The notes beneath the pieces are model-generated. The model was not told the origin of the DNA. It saw only the letters and a list, made by a program, of their open reading frames with translations, and made no database searches. Position numbers and translations under genes: made by a program. From an uncultured Bacteroidia bacterium (lineage in GTDB: Bacteria > Bacteroidota > Bacteroidia > Bacteroidales > UBA932), in NCBI GenBank assembly GCA_902789395.1, contig CADANY010000001.1, forward strand, positions 124,001 through 188,000: 64,000 bases of DNA, read 5' to 3'. Of this stretch, positions 38,606 to 47,924 are shown in pieces. Each line of letters opens with the position of its first letter. The stretch's first letter is position 1.

Positions 38606-40285
38606 CTATTCCGGTTTGTATGAGTCTTTCAGAGCGGTTGTTTTGTTGAAGACGGCCTTTTCGGGGGTGCTGTCAGGATCCTTGAAGTAGTAGCCGGTAC
38701 GCTCGAACTGGACGGCGATGCCGGAGGCATCCTCCAGCAGGGCCGGTTCAGCATAGCCGGTACCGAAGATCAGCGAATCCGGATTCAGGAAATCCTTGTA
38801 GTCTTTATCCTCCGGGATGTCATTCATATTCGCCTGTGTAAAGAGACGGTCGTAATTCCGCAGTTCGATTTCAGCGGCATGCTCACAGGAAACCCAGTGG
38901 ATCGTACCCTTGACGGAACGCCATGGACCTTCGGCACCCGGGCGCGTAGAAGGATCATAGGTACACTTCAACTCAATGACATTCCCTTCCGCGTCCTTCA
39001 CAACTTCCTCGCACTTAATAATATAGGTATATTTCAAACGGACTTCGCCTTCCGGTTTGAGACGGAAGAACTTCTTCGGAGCGTCCTCCATGAAATCAGC
39101 CCGGTCGATATAAAGCTCGCGCGTAAAGGGAACCTTTCTGGAGGCCCCTTCCGGATCGGCCGGATTGAGCGGGCAATCGAACCACTCCACCTGTCCCTCC
39201 GGATAGTTCGTAATCGTCACCTTCAAAGGATCCTGGACAACCATATAGCGGTTGGACCGGGCATTGAGGTCCTGGCGGACGCACCACTCAAGAAGCTGGA
39301 TATCCATCAGCTGATCGCGTTTAGAAACGCCGATCTTCTCGCAGAACATCCGGAGCGCCTCAGGAGTATAGCCACGGCGGCGGACCCCACAGAGGGTCGG
39401 CATCCGGGGATCATCCCAACCTGCCACGAGTCCTTTCTGGACCAGTTCGAGAAGTTTGCGTTTGGACATCAGCGTATAGGTAAGGTTCAAACGGGCGAAC
39501 TCATACTGGTGGGAAGGATAGATGCCGAGGGTCTCGATGAACCAGTCATAGAGCGGACGGTGCACATCGAACTCCAGGGTACAGATCGAATGGGTAATAT
39601 GCTCGATGGAATCGCACTGGCCATGGGTATAGTCATACATCGGATAGATGCACCACTTGTCACCGGTCCGGTGGTGATGGGCAAACTTGATCCGGTACAG
39701 GAGCGGATCGCGGAACATCATGTTCGGATGGGCCATGTCGATCTTCGCCCGAAGGACCTTCTCCCCTTCTGCATACTTGCCGGCTTTCATCTCCCGGAAC
39801 AGCCGGAGATTCTCTTCCGGTGTCCGGTCCCGGTACGGACTGTTCACGCCCGGCTTGTCGACGGTTCCCCGGCCGAGACGGATCTCTTCCTGCGTCTGGT
39901 CATCCACATAGGCAAGGCCTCGTTTGATCAGTTCCTCCGCCCATTCATAAAGCTGGTCGAAATAATCTGATGCATAAAGTTCCTTATCCCACTGGAAACC
40001 GAGCCAGTTGATATCTTCCTTGATCGAGTCGACATATTCGGTATCCTCCTTGGTCGGATTGGTATCGTCGTAGCGGAGATTGGTTTTCCCGCCATATTTC
40101 TGTGCAAGGCCGAAATTCAGGCAGATACTTTTGGCGTGACCCAGGTGGAGATATCCGTTCGGTTCCGGGGGAAACCGGGTCATGACACTGTCTATCTTGC
40201 CTTCTTTCAAGTCCTTCTCGATAATTTCCTCGAGAAAATTCAGCTTCTTGGGCTCTTCGGCCGTCACCTTGATTTGTTCTTCCAT
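38606..40285 (-). CDS. glnS: Glutaminyl-tRNA synthetase
   Basis: 559 residues from the ATG at 40285 (MEEQIKVTAEEPKKLNFLEE); a longer frame to 40312 adds 9 residues. Class I signature FPPEPNGYLHLGHAKSICLN (HIGH) and LMSKRKLLELV (KMSKS), plus the C-terminal beta-barrels for anticodon reading. It charges tRNA-Gln; both tRNA-Gln genes in this window carry anticodon TTG. A TAACTTTG element (complement of 40310-40317) 25 bp upstream is the probable -7 box. Confidence 0.97.
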   Translation of the reverse strand: MEEQIKVTAEEPKKLNFLEEIIEKDLKEGKIDSVMTRFPPEPNGYLHLGHAKSICLNFGLAQKYGGKTNLRYDDTNPTKEDTEYVDSIKEDINWLGFQWDKELYASDYFDQLYEWAEELIKRGLAYVDDQTQEEIRLGRGTVDKPGVNSPYRDRTPEENLRLFREMKAGKYAEGEKVLRAKIDMAHPNMMFRDPLLYRIKFAHHHRTGDKWCIYPMYDYTHGQCDSIEHITHSICTLEFDVHRPLYDWFIETLGIYPSHQYEFARLNLTYTLMSKRKLLELVQKGLVAGWDDPRMPTLCGVRRRGYTPEALRMFCEKIGVSKRDQLMDIQLLEWCVRQDLNARSNRYMVVQDPLKVTITNYPEGQVEWFDCPLNPADPEGASRKVPFTRELYIDRADFMEDAPKKFFRLKPEGEVRLKYTYIIKCEEVVKDAEGNVIELKCTYDPSTRPGAEGPWRSVKGTIHWVSCEHAAEIELRNYDRLFTQANMNDIPEDKDYKDFLNPDSLIFGTGYAEPALLEDASGIAVQFERTGYYFKDPDSTPEKAVFNKTTALKDSYKPE

Positions 40286-40309
40286 ATTTGAGAGTCTTTC
40301 AAAAACTTT

Positions 40310-40317
40310 CAAAGTTA
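40310..40317 (-). promoter_or_regulatory. Probable -7 box for glnS
   Basis: TAACTTTG on the minus strand fits TAnnTTTG; no convincing -33 box at the usual distance. Confidence 0.4.
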
Positions 40318-40358
40318 CAAAAAATATAGTAAATTCGCACCGTACAAAACCTTATTAT

Positions 40359-41549
40359 ATGAACCTGCTCAAAACGCGGCTCGCAAAGTATGATTTGCCG
40401 CAGAAAATGATGGAAAGAGGTATCTACCCCTATTTCAGACAGATAGTAAGCAAGCAAGGGACGGAAGTCGAGATGGACGGGAAGAATATCCTGATGTTCG
40501 GCTCCAATGCATATACCGGATTGACCGGGGATCCCCGTGTGATTGAGGCCGGGGTTGAAGCCCTTCGCAAATATGGTTCCGGATGCGCCGGATCCCGTTT
40601 CCTCAACGGAACACTCGATATCCATGTCCAGTTGGAGAAAGAACTGGCAGAATTCGTCGGTAAAGACGAAGCACTCTGTTTCTCAACCGGTTTTACCGTC
40701 AATTCCGGCGTCATTCCGCAACTGCTGACCCGCAATGATTTCATCATCTGCGACGACAGGGACCACGCATCGATCGTCGACGGACGCCGCCTTTCCTTCG
40801 CTAAAGCGCTTCATTATAAGCACAATGACATGAAGGACCTCGAGCGCTGCCTCAAGCGTTGCCCGAAGAATGCGGTCAAACTGATTGTTGTAGACGGCGT
40901 GTTTTCCATGGAAGGGGACCTTGCCAAACTGCCCGAAATCGTAGAACTCAAACACAAGCACGACAATGTCGTCATCATGGTCGACGAAGCCCATGGACTG
41001 GGCGTGTTTGGCCGGCAGGGGCGCGGCGTCTGTGACCATTTCAACCTGACCGACGAGATTGACCTGATTATGGGGACCTTCTCCAAATCACTCGCCTCGA
41101 TCGGCGGATTCATTGCTGCGGACAAGGTGATTATCAATTACCTGCGCCATACGGCAAGGACCTATATTTTCAGTGCATCCGATACGCCGGCGGCAACTGC
41201 CAGCGCATTGGAAGCCCTTCACATCATCCAGAATGAGCCTGAAAGGATTACCGCTCTCTGGGAAGTAACCCACTATGCATTGGATAAATTCCGCCAGGCC
41301 GGTTTCGAAATCGGAGAGACGGAGAGCCCCATCATCCCGCTGTACGTCCGGGATGTCGAAAAAACATTCATGGTCACGAAACGGGCATTTGACGAAGGCG
41401 TTTTTGTCAATTCCGTCATTCCGCCAGCCTGCGCGGCCAGCGACACCCTGATCCGTTTCTCCCTGATGGCAACCCATACCAAGGAAGAAGTCGACCGGGC
41501 CGTTGCCGCTCTTACGAAGGTATTCAAGGAACTCGATATTATCAAGTAA
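40359..41549 (+). CDS. spt: Serine palmitoyltransferase-type alpha-oxoamine synthase
   Basis: 396 residues from the ATG at 40359; the frame is open further upstream only as a shadow of glnS. It is a PLP enzyme of the alpha-oxoamine synthase family: DHASIVDGRRLSFAKALHYK, VDEAHGLGVFGRQGRG (Asp and His holding PLP) and GTFSKSLASIGGF with the Schiff-base Lys. In Bacteroidales this form makes 3-ketosphinganine from serine and an acyl-CoA, the first step of sphingolipid synthesis; KBL (glycine) is the alternative. Divergent from glnS, with TAAATTCG at 40330-40337 as a weak -7 box. Confidence 0.85.
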   Translation: MNLLKTRLAKYDLPQKMMERGIYPYFRQIVSKQGTEVEMDGKNILMFGSNAYTGLTGDPRVIEAGVEALRKYGSGCAGSRFLNGTLDIHVQLEKELAEFVGKDEALCFSTGFTVNSGVIPQLLTRNDFIICDDRDHASIVDGRRLSFAKALHYKHNDMKDLERCLKRCPKNAVKLIVVDGVFSMEGDLAKLPEIVELKHKHDNVVIMVDEAHGLGVFGRQGRGVCDHFNLTDEIDLIMGTFSKSLASIGGFIAADKVIINYLRHTARTYIFSASDTPAATASALEALHIIQNEPERITALWEVTHYALDKFRQAGFEIGETESPIIPLYVRDVEKTFMVTKRAFDEGVFVNSVIPPACAASDTLIRFSLMATHTKEEVDRAVAALTKVFKELDIIK

Positions 41550-41550
41550 C

Positions 41551-42447
41551 ATGATCCGCTCCATGACAGGCTACGGGAAGGCGGAAGTCCTTCTCGAAAC
41601 CGGCAAGATAACCCTTGAGATCCGCACCCTGAACTCCAAGAGCGCGGATATAAACATCAAATCCCAACTCCTCCCTAAAGACAAAGAGATCTTAGTCCGG
41701 AAAAAACTTCAGGACCGTCTCCAGCGGGGCACCATTGATTTCTTCCTCAACTTCGAGCCCAATGAAGCCGCCGCAGCAAGACCGATCAACAAGGAAGCCG
41801 TCCTCTCCTACTTCTCTCAGGTAGATGAAATTGCGAAAAAGTATCCGGTTTATCCGGTATTCCCTGAGAAGAGTGATGCCAGGGCGATCATTCTCAGCAG
41901 CATCCTCCGCCTCCCGGACGTCGTCGATGCCAAAAAGGCCGATGCCATTACAGACGAGAACTGGCCGGAGGTCGAAAAGGGGCTGGACAGTGCACTCGAC
42001 CAGTTGGATGCTTTCCGGTTAAGGGAAGGCGCCGCCCTGTACAAGGACATTACTTCACGCGTCGCCTTGATTGAAAACTTGTACGATGAAGTCGAAGCCC
42101 TTGAAGGAGAGCGCATCGAAACTGTCAGGACAAAACTGCTCAAAGCGATTGATGAACTGTCCCTGAAACCTGACCCGAGCCGGTTCGAACAGGAACTGAT
42201 CTTTTATCTGGAGAAATTCGACATCAATGAAGAGAAAGTCCGCCTCCGCCAGCATTGCAAGTATTTCATGGAGACGATTGACAATGAGCCGAATCCCGGC
42301 AAGAAACTGGGATTTATCATCCAGGAGATGGGACGCGAAATCAATACGACCGGTTCCAAAGCCAATCATGCGGGCATCCAGAGGCTGGTTGTCCGCATGA
42401 AAGATGAGCTTGAAAAAATCCGGGAGCAGTCGATGAACGTCCTATAG
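41551..42447 (+). CDS. yicC: YicC family endoribonuclease
   Basis: 298 residues from the ATG at 41551, 1 bp after the upstream stop. The N-terminal MIRSMTGYGKAEVLLETGKI is the family signature, and the C-terminus (GKKLGFIIQEMGREINTTGS, then KANHAGIQRLVVRMKDELEK IREQ) is the conserved DUF1732 part. YicC proteins are RNA-processing enzymes in stationary phase. The stop overlaps the tail of the convergent metallophosphatase gene by 6 bp. Confidence 0.94.
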   Translation: MIRSMTGYGKAEVLLETGKITLEIRTLNSKSADINIKSQLLPKDKEILVRKKLQDRLQRGTIDFFLNFEPNEAAAARPINKEAVLSYFSQVDEIAKKYPVYPVFPEKSDARAIILSSILRLPDVVDAKKADAITDENWPEVEKGLDSALDQLDAFRLREGAALYKDITSRVALIENLYDEVEALEGERIETVRTKLLKAIDELSLKPDPSRFEQELIFYLEKFDINEEKVRLRQHCKYFMETIDNEPNPGKKLGFIIQEMGREINTTGSKANHAGIQRLVVRMKDELEKIREQSMNVL

Positions 42448-43302
42448 ATCGACATCGACCCGTCCCACAAAAAGACCCCAACAGCCGTCCTGCACAATCG
42501 GGACGGCTTTTCCGTCCAGATTCACGGCACTTTCCATCTGCTCGAGGAAGGTATGGGAATGCCCTCCGACGAAAAGGTCCACGTTCCGGGTAGCCGCAGC
42601 CAGGGACGGATCCGTAAAATCACCCTCGTACCCCGAATCATAACCGATATGGGTCAAGGCAATCACCAGGTCGCATTGCTCTTCCTTTTTCAGATAATCA
42701 GCCCATTTCTGAAGAGACTCCTGCGTTCCGAAAGAAGGAATCCGGTCCGCGATCTCACTGCTCACGACAGAGCGGATATCACAGAGAATGCCGATCACAC
42801 CGATCTTGAGACCGGCCTTTTCGACAATCGCATAGGGCTTGACATACTTTCCGACTTCAAAGGAAGAAAAGTCGTAATTAGCACACACACAAGGGACCTT
42901 CAGGTTGGAGAAGCGACGGGCCATCTCTTCCAGTCCATTGTCGAACTCATGGTTCCCAAGCGTAACGACATCGTACTGAAGTGCATTGATTGCACTGATT
43001 TCCATATCGCCGCCGAGTTCCGAGAAATAGGTCGTTCCCTGACTGAAATCGCCGGCATGGAGCAGGAGGACGTTCTCTGCCCCATCCGCCAGGCGGACAC
43101 TGTCAATATAGGCGGCTCTTTCGATAATGCCGCCGAGACCGTCCCTATTTCCACCACGGACCGGTTCGAAATGGCTATGCGTATCATTGACGTGCAGGAT
43201 GACGAGATGATGCTTCGGCCGGGACAGACAAAAAGCAGCCACTAAAGCCCCTACGGCGACAAGGGCGCCGAGCGAAATAAAGAGGATTTTCTTGTTTTTC
43301 AT
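42442..43302 (-). CDS. 5'-nucleotidase-type metallophosphatase (catalytic part)
   Basis: 286 residues. An N-terminal signal-anchor (ILFISLGALVAVGALVAAFC) is followed by the metallophosphatase domain: ILHVNDTHSHFEPV, LLLHAGDFSQGTTYF, TLGNHEFDNG, ALTHIGYDSGY and FVGGHSHTFLE hold the dimetal ligands. It is the catalytic half of UshA-type 5'-nucleotidases; the C-terminal substrate-binding half is encoded separately just upstream, so the two probably work together in the periplasm. Confidence 0.92.
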   Translation of the reverse strand: MKNKKILFISLGALVAVGALVAAFCLSRPKHHLVILHVNDTHSHFEPVRGGNRDGLGGIIERAAYIDSVRLADGAENVLLLHAGDFSQGTTYFSELGGDMEISAINALQYDVVTLGNHEFDNGLEEMARRFSNLKVPCVCANYDFSSFEVGKYVKPYAIVEKAGLKIGVIGILCDIRSVVSSEIADRIPSFGTQESLQKWADYLKKEEQCDLVIALTHIGYDSGYEGDFTDPSLAAATRNVDLFVGGHSHTFLEQMESAVNLDGKAVPIVQDGCWGLFVGRVDVDL

Positions 43303-43306
43303 GGCT

Positions 43307-44164
43307 TTACTCTTCTATGATTATCCGGCCGTCTTTCGCATATTCGATATTCTTGCCCGCAGCCGTCTGCGCCTTGATATAGCGGATCATATAGTCTTTG
43401 ATGAGGACATCGGAAAGAACGAGGTTCTCCGCCATGGCACCGATTGCGATATGGTCACCGCCGCCAAGGAGGAAATCGATGGTCGTCATATTATATAACT
43501 TCTTATCATCAAGCGGTTTCCCGCCGATCTCGACTGATACGAGCTTGTGATCTTTCGCAACGATCCGCACCCCGCTGAGACACTGGAAGCCCGATTCTGC
43601 GAACTGGGTAAAGAGTTTCCGGAGCTCGGATCCCCTTACCTGCGCAAATACGAGATAGTTCTTGAACGGGAACATGGACAGGACATCGTCCAGGATCAGC
43701 GGTCCCTGCGGGAATGAGGTCCTGATTCCGCCGAAATTGGACAGTGCCAGGTCCATCGGTTTCTTGAAGATGCGCTCTCCTTCCGCCCGCATGGCATCGA
43801 CCATCATATTGCTCAGGCCGCTTTCCGGTCCCTTGGCTTTCATATCTTCAGTACAGTACCCGATGACCTCCTTCAGATCCTTCAGGCGCGGTTGTGCGTC
43901 CATCATCAATCTGGCGACCTGCGGTGTCGTTCCACTCTCGAAACGGCGGCCGTTAGGAGCGACATAGGTACCACCGTCAAACGTTCCGAGGGCTGCTTCG
44001 ATATTTTCCACCGTAACCGGTTTTACGCCCGTCCGGCTTCCGTCCATAATCGTCCGGCTCCACTCCATCCGAACTATATCAGGTTTCTTTCCGGCCTTGA
44101 AAACTGCCAGACCGATACCTGCCGCAATCAGGATCCATGCGAGACATTCAAAAACTTTCTTCAT
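43307..44164 (-). CDS. 5'-nucleotidase C-terminal domain protein
   Basis: 285 residues with an N-terminal anchor (CLAWILIAAGIGLAVFKAG). The C-terminal 5'-nucleotidase domain is clear: DLALSNFGGIRTSFPQGPLI, DDVLSMFPFKNYLVFAQVRG and TIDFLLGGGDHIAIGAM. It supplies nucleobase binding to the metallophosphatase encoded 4 bp downstream. Each half having its own start and anchor argues for a true two-gene arrangement, not a frameshift. Confidence 0.9.
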   Translation of the reverse strand: MKKVFECLAWILIAAGIGLAVFKAGKKPDIVRMEWSRTIMDGSRTGVKPVTVENIEAALGTFDGGTYVAPNGRRFESGTTPQVARLMMDAQPRLKDLKEVIGYCTEDMKAKGPESGLSNMMVDAMRAEGERIFKKPMDLALSNFGGIRTSFPQGPLILDDVLSMFPFKNYLVFAQVRGSELRKLFTQFAESGFQCLSGVRIVAKDHKLVSVEIGGKPLDDKKLYNMTTIDFLLGGGDHIAIGAMAENLVLSDVLIKDYMIRYIKAQTAAGKNIEYAKDGRIIIEE

Positions 44165-44168
44165 CCGA

Positions 44169-45557
44169 CTATTTCTGTTTAAGCCATTTCCAAAGATCCT
44201 TAAAGGAGGATTTTTTCCCGTACATCAGGATTCCGACCTTATAAATCTTGGCCGAGATCCAGGCCGTCGCAACAACGGTCAGTACAAGGAGAACAATCGA
44301 AAGGATTAGCTCCCACATCGGCACCCCGAAGGGAATCCGGGCCAGCATGACGATCGGTGATGTAAAAGGAATCATCGAACCCCAGAATACGATCGGGCTA
44401 TCAGGAGCCCGGAAGGCATACAGGGCGATAAAGAAGCCAAGAAGCAGCGGGACTGTAACCGGCAACTGCAACTGCTGGGTATCCGCCTCATTCTCCACGG
44501 CAGACCCGATTGCCGCAAACAGCGATGCATAGAGCAGATATCCAAAGACAAAGAAGATGATGAAGGCGATAATGATCTTACCGAAATCCATATTCCGGAT
44601 TGTTCCGAAAACTGCTTCAGCTCCTGTCAGTTCTCCATTTGTCGACGTCGTATCCGTCAGGGACTGAAGGTCGACACCCATCATGTCGGTGCCGCCCATC
44701 GGATTATTCGAAATCACCGATTCCGCGACGGCCGGATTGTCTCCGCCCATGATCTTGTCAAATCCGACAGCGGCACCGATTCCTCCGACGATCGCACCGG
44801 TCAGCACAATCCAAAGCAGGAACTGGGTCAGGGCAACGAGGGCGACGCCGATGATCTTTCCGAACATCAGTTCCGTCGCTTTCACCGAAGACACCAGGAC
44901 TTCGACGACACGACTGGATTTCTCTTCGATAACGCTGGTCATGACCATTCCGCAGAAAAGGGCGATGAACATATAAATCGCCATCCCGAGAATCATGGAA
45001 ATAATCATATAGACCTCAGATTGTGAGATGCTCTCATTTCCGGACTCATCGACTGTATAGGAACGGAGGCTTACGTTAGACTTGACGTCGGACATGATCT
45101 GCGCCAGCCCTTCGATCCCATAGGATTCGATCCGATAATTCTCGACGGCCTTGTTGATCCGGTGCTCCATCATTTCGATGGATTCGACGCCGATCGGTTT
45201 TTCAGAATGCGTCGTAGCCGAAACAGTCTTGGCTACAGAGTCGAGCGGAGAAATGCTGAGAAGCATGTCGGCGCCGTAGGCTTTGAGATTATTCTTGACA
45301 CTGTCCGGAACGACATCTTTCAGTTCGACAAATTGAAGGACATCCGTATCCTCCAGATACGGCATGACGATACCGGACTGGTCGATAACGGCGACGGTCT
45401 TCGCTTCATCCTTGGCCTTGAGCATGATGAAGATCATCAGCACATACATCAAGGCGAAGAGGATAGGAACGCCGAAAGTAATCAGGAGAAAAGATTTTTT
45501 CCGGACTTTGTTATAGTATTCACGCTGAATGACGATACCGAGTTTCTTGAGATTCAT
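44169..45557 (-). CDS. ABC-2 type exporter permease (NatB-like)
   Basis: 462 residues. An N-terminal membrane helix (FLLITFGVPILFALMYVLMI), a large extracytoplasmic loop of about 140 residues, then five to six helices (YMFIALFCGMVMTSVIEEKS, IIIAFIIFFVFGYLLYASLF, and others). This is the NatB/ABC-2 layout. It pairs with the ATPase gene 1 bp upstream; substrate unknown, sodium or lipid-like export possible. Confidence 0.9.
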   Translation of the reverse strand: MNLKKLGIVIQREYYNKVRKKSFLLITFGVPILFALMYVLMIFIMLKAKDEAKTVAVIDQSGIVMPYLEDTDVLQFVELKDVVPDSVKNNLKAYGADMLLSISPLDSVAKTVSATTHSEKPIGVESIEMMEHRINKAVENYRIESYGIEGLAQIMSDVKSNVSLRSYTVDESGNESISQSEVYMIISMILGMAIYMFIALFCGMVMTSVIEEKSSRVVEVLVSSVKATELMFGKIIGVALVALTQFLLWIVLTGAIVGGIGAAVGFDKIMGGDNPAVAESVISNNPMGGTDMMGVDLQSLTDTTSTNGELTGAEAVFGTIRNMDFGKIIIAFIIFFVFGYLLYASLFAAIGSAVENEADTQQLQLPVTVPLLLGFFIALYAFRAPDSPIVFWGSMIPFTSPIVMLARIPFGVPMWELILSIVLLVLTVVATAWISAKIYKVGILMYGKKSSFKDLWKWLKQK

Positions 45558-45558
45558 A

Positions 45559-46470
45559 TTAGACGCCCTCCGTAACCAGTTTAATGAAAATATCGTTCAT
45601 ACGCGGAATCAGTTCCTTGAATGAATTGACCGTGACTCCGCTGTCCATAACGGCCTTGAGTGCCGCATTGGAAGAATAACCGGGATCGATAGACAGGACG
45701 GCTGTATGGCGACCGGCATTATCGATATCGCTGAGGACCTTGAATATATTTTCATGGTTCTCAATGGTTTCACCCGTATAAACAAGTTCAATATTGTTGT
45801 TTCCGTATTTGTGTCGGATCTCATCGACGCCCCCGGTGATGACCAGCCGGGAGTTGTTGATCAGTGCGATTTCGTCACAAAGTTCCTCGACGGATTCCAT
45901 ATTATGGGTCGACAGGATAATCGTAGCTCCATCCTCCTTGAGCCGGAGGATCTCACTGCGGATCAGTTCGGCATTGACCGGATCAAAACCGGAAAAAGGC
46001 TCGTCCAGAATCATCAGGGAAGGCTTGTGCACGACCGTCGTAATGAACTGGATCTTCTGGGCCATACCTTTGGAGAGTTCCTCCACCTTCTTGTACCACC
46101 AGTCTTCGATGCCGAATTTGCGGAACCATTTCTTGAGTTCTTTGGTCGCATCCCGTGAAGACATTCCCTTGAGCTGGGCAAGATAGAGGCACTGCTCCCC
46201 GACCTTCATTTTCCTGTAGAGCCCCCGCTCTTCAGGAAGATAGCCGATCCGGGACACATCCTCATCGGAAATCGGATGTCCGTTGAAAAGGACAGATCCG
46301 TTGTTGGGGATCGTAATCCGGTTTATAATCCGGATCAATGTCGTCTTGCCGGCCCCATTCGGACCGAGCAGACCGAAAATCTTTCCTTCAGGGATCTCAA
46401 GCGAAACGTCTTGAAGTGCGACTTTCTCCCCGAAAGACTTGCTGACATGCTGAATCTGAATAATTGACAT
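45559..46470 (-). CDS. ABC transporter ATPase (NatA-like)
   Basis: 303 residues. Walker A GLLGPNGAGKTTLIRI, signature ELSKGMAQKIQ (in place of LSGGQ), Walker B LMILDEPFSGFDPVN and switch His in LSTHNM. The C-terminal extension of about 80 residues is typical of this exporter group. First gene of a leftward operon with the permease and nucleotidase genes. Confidence 0.95.
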   Translation of the reverse strand: MSIIQIQHVSKSFGEKVALQDVSLEIPEGKIFGLLGPNGAGKTTLIRIINRITIPNNGSVLFNGHPISDEDVSRIGYLPEERGLYRKMKVGEQCLYLAQLKGMSSRDATKELKKWFRKFGIEDWWYKKVEELSKGMAQKIQFITTVVHKPSLMILDEPFSGFDPVNAELIRSEILRLKEDGATIILSTHNMESVEELCDEIALINNSRLVITGGVDEIRHKYGNNNIELVYTGETIENHENIFKVLSDIDNAGRHTAVLSIDPGYSSNAALKAVMDSGVTVNSFKELIPRMNDIFIKLVTEGV

Positions 46471-46488
46471 ATTTTGTTAAGTTTTCTG

Positions 46489-46517
46489 CAAATATATATA
46501 AAATTATTGATTTACAA
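46489..46517 (-). promoter_or_regulatory. Promoter of the ABC exporter operon
   Basis: On the minus strand TATATTTG (complement of 46489-46496) with TTG (complement of 46515-46517) 18 bp upstream; fits the Bacteroidetes consensus. Confidence 0.5.
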
Positions 46518-46526
46518 TAAATATTT

Positions 46527-47570
46527 CTAGATATTCAGTATTTTTGTTATCAACTCAACCAAAAGGTCACCCTGCTCAGTCTCACCGGTCTCCCCTCCCT
46601 TCCCTTTAAAATCATAGTCATTCAGGAGCGAGATGACCGCCATGCACTTCTTCAGCGGATAAGCCGAGACGGCAGCGTCATATTCCCGCAGGAAAAAAGG
46701 GCTGACACCCAGTACACGCGCCTTCATATCCTGCGACGGACGGGGATCTTTCTGCAGAAGAGCCTCGTACTTGAGTATCCGGTAGAAATGCATGAAAAGG
46801 GCACTGACTGCCATCGGCATGGCAAACCGGGGCGTTTCCCCTATCCGCGCGGCAATCTGCAGAGCCTTGCCGGCATTTCTGTACGATAATTCTTTCGTCA
46901 GTTCAAAAACACTGAACTGGCGGCTGATACCGACGTTCTTCTCTATATCTTCTACGGAGACGGCCGTAGTTCCTTCCGGGAGGTTTTTCAGCAATTTCTC
47001 CGTTTCGACGGCGATCTTGGAGAGGTCCGTCCCCGCGAACTCACCGAGAAGAGCTGCCGCTTCGGGTTCGATCTTCTGTCCCCGGTCGGAATAATAGGAC
47101 GAAATCCATCCTGCCATCTCATAATCTTTCAGCGGATTAGACTCAACAATAACTCCGTTTTTGAGGACGGACTTATAGAGGGCCTTGCGCTTATCGGCTG
47201 ATGCGCCGCGCATCAGGAGAACGAGAATCGTTGAATCAAGGGGATTCTGACAATACAGGGCCATCTCTTCGAGGGATTTCATAGCCTGCGCTTCCTTGAC
47301 GACGACGACCTGCCGCTCCGCCATCATAGGGAACCTGCGGGCAGCGGTAATAACCGTATCAGCATCGACATCCGCCCCGTAGCAGACCGTTTCATTGAAG
47401 TCACGCTCCCACTCCTGGAGCGCATTCTCCAAGATCGCGTCGCAGACCCTGTCTGTATAGAATGGCTCGGCTCCCATCAGCAGATACACGGGCTTGAAGA
47501 TGCCATTTTTCGCATCCTCAATCAGATTCCGGCATTGCCGGTCCGTCTCTATGTATCCTTTTGCGGCCAT
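46527..47570 (-). CDS. holA: DNA polymerase III subunit delta
   Basis: 347 residues. The N-terminal clamp-loader domain is recognisable (NLIEDAKNGIFKPVYLLMGA, EPFYTDRVCDAIL), with the family phrases FPMMAERQVVVVKEAQAM and GIIVESNP-like KNGVIVESNPLKDYEM, and a C-terminal helical collar (ISRQFSVFELTKELSYRNAG). It opens the sliding clamp. A -7 box TATATTTG (complement of 47578-47585) sits 7 bp upstream of the start, overlapping the T run of the hpf terminator. Confidence 0.92.
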   Translation of the reverse strand: MAAKGYIETDRQCRNLIEDAKNGIFKPVYLLMGAEPFYTDRVCDAILENALQEWERDFNETVCYGADVDADTVITAARRFPMMAERQVVVVKEAQAMKSLEEMALYCQNPLDSTILVLLMRGASADKRKALYKSVLKNGVIVESNPLKDYEMAGWISSYYSDRGQKIEPEAAALLGEFAGTDLSKIAVETEKLLKNLPEGTTAVSVEDIEKNVGISRQFSVFELTKELSYRNAGKALQIAARIGETPRFAMPMAVSALFMHFYRILKYEALLQKDPRPSQDMKARVLGVSPFFLREYDAAVSAYPLKKCMAVISLLNDYDFKGKGGETGETEQGDLLVELITKILNI

Positions 47571-47586
47571 TAATTTACAAATATAT

Positions 47587-47612
47587 AAAAAAAACGGCCC
47601 TTTATAGGGCCG
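47587..47612 (-). terminator. Terminator of hpf
   Basis: On the minus strand CGGCCC, loop TATAAA, GGGCCG, then eight T residues (complement of 47587-47594). Confidence 0.93.
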
Positions 47613-47630
47613 CCTGAGAGTTTTGTGGTC

Positions 47631-47924
47631 TTATTTATCGAATTTTCTTTCTTTGGCCCGGACGATCTTTTCTTTCATCAGATCGACGGCATCCGTAATT
47701 GCCTCTTCGAAAGACTTTGCATTCCGCTCAATCATCAGCTCTTCTCCCGGAATCCGGGTCTGGAGCTTGACATTCTTGTTCTCAGGTTCCGGCAGGAGCG
47801 TCAGCGTGACGTCTACCGTGTCGAGTCTGTCAAAGAACTTCTCCAGTTTGGAGACTTTCTTTTCTACAAAGTCGAGCAGTTTCTGGTCTGCATCGAACTT
47901 CAGGGATTTAACTCTGATTTCCAT
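47631..47924 (-). CDS. hpf: Ribosome hibernation promoting factor
   Basis: 97 residues from the ATG at 47924 (MEIRVKSLKFDADQKLLDFV), after an AGGAGG site. It is a short-form HPF/RaiA: SKLEKFFDRLDTVDVTLTLL, then IPGEELMIERNAKSFEEAIT. It binds the small ribosomal subunit in slow growth and blocks tRNA and mRNA sites. It overlaps the xerC stop by 17 bp, the usual pair in Bacteroidales. Confidence 0.93.
   Translation of the reverse strand: MEIRVKSLKFDADQKLLDFVEKKVSKLEKFFDRLDTVDVTLTLLPEPENKNVKLQTRIPGEELMIERNAKSFEEAITDAVDLMKEKIVRAKERKFDK

Noticed and set aside
40182..40358. Longer N-terminus of the serine palmitoyltransferase-type protein
   Set aside because: The upstream codons lie within the antisense glnS gene and show no family similarity; the ATG at 40359 gives the usual length.
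42442..44164. Frameshifted single 5'-nucleotidase gene
   Set aside because: Each half has its own start and signal-anchor, with clean stop and start codons between them.
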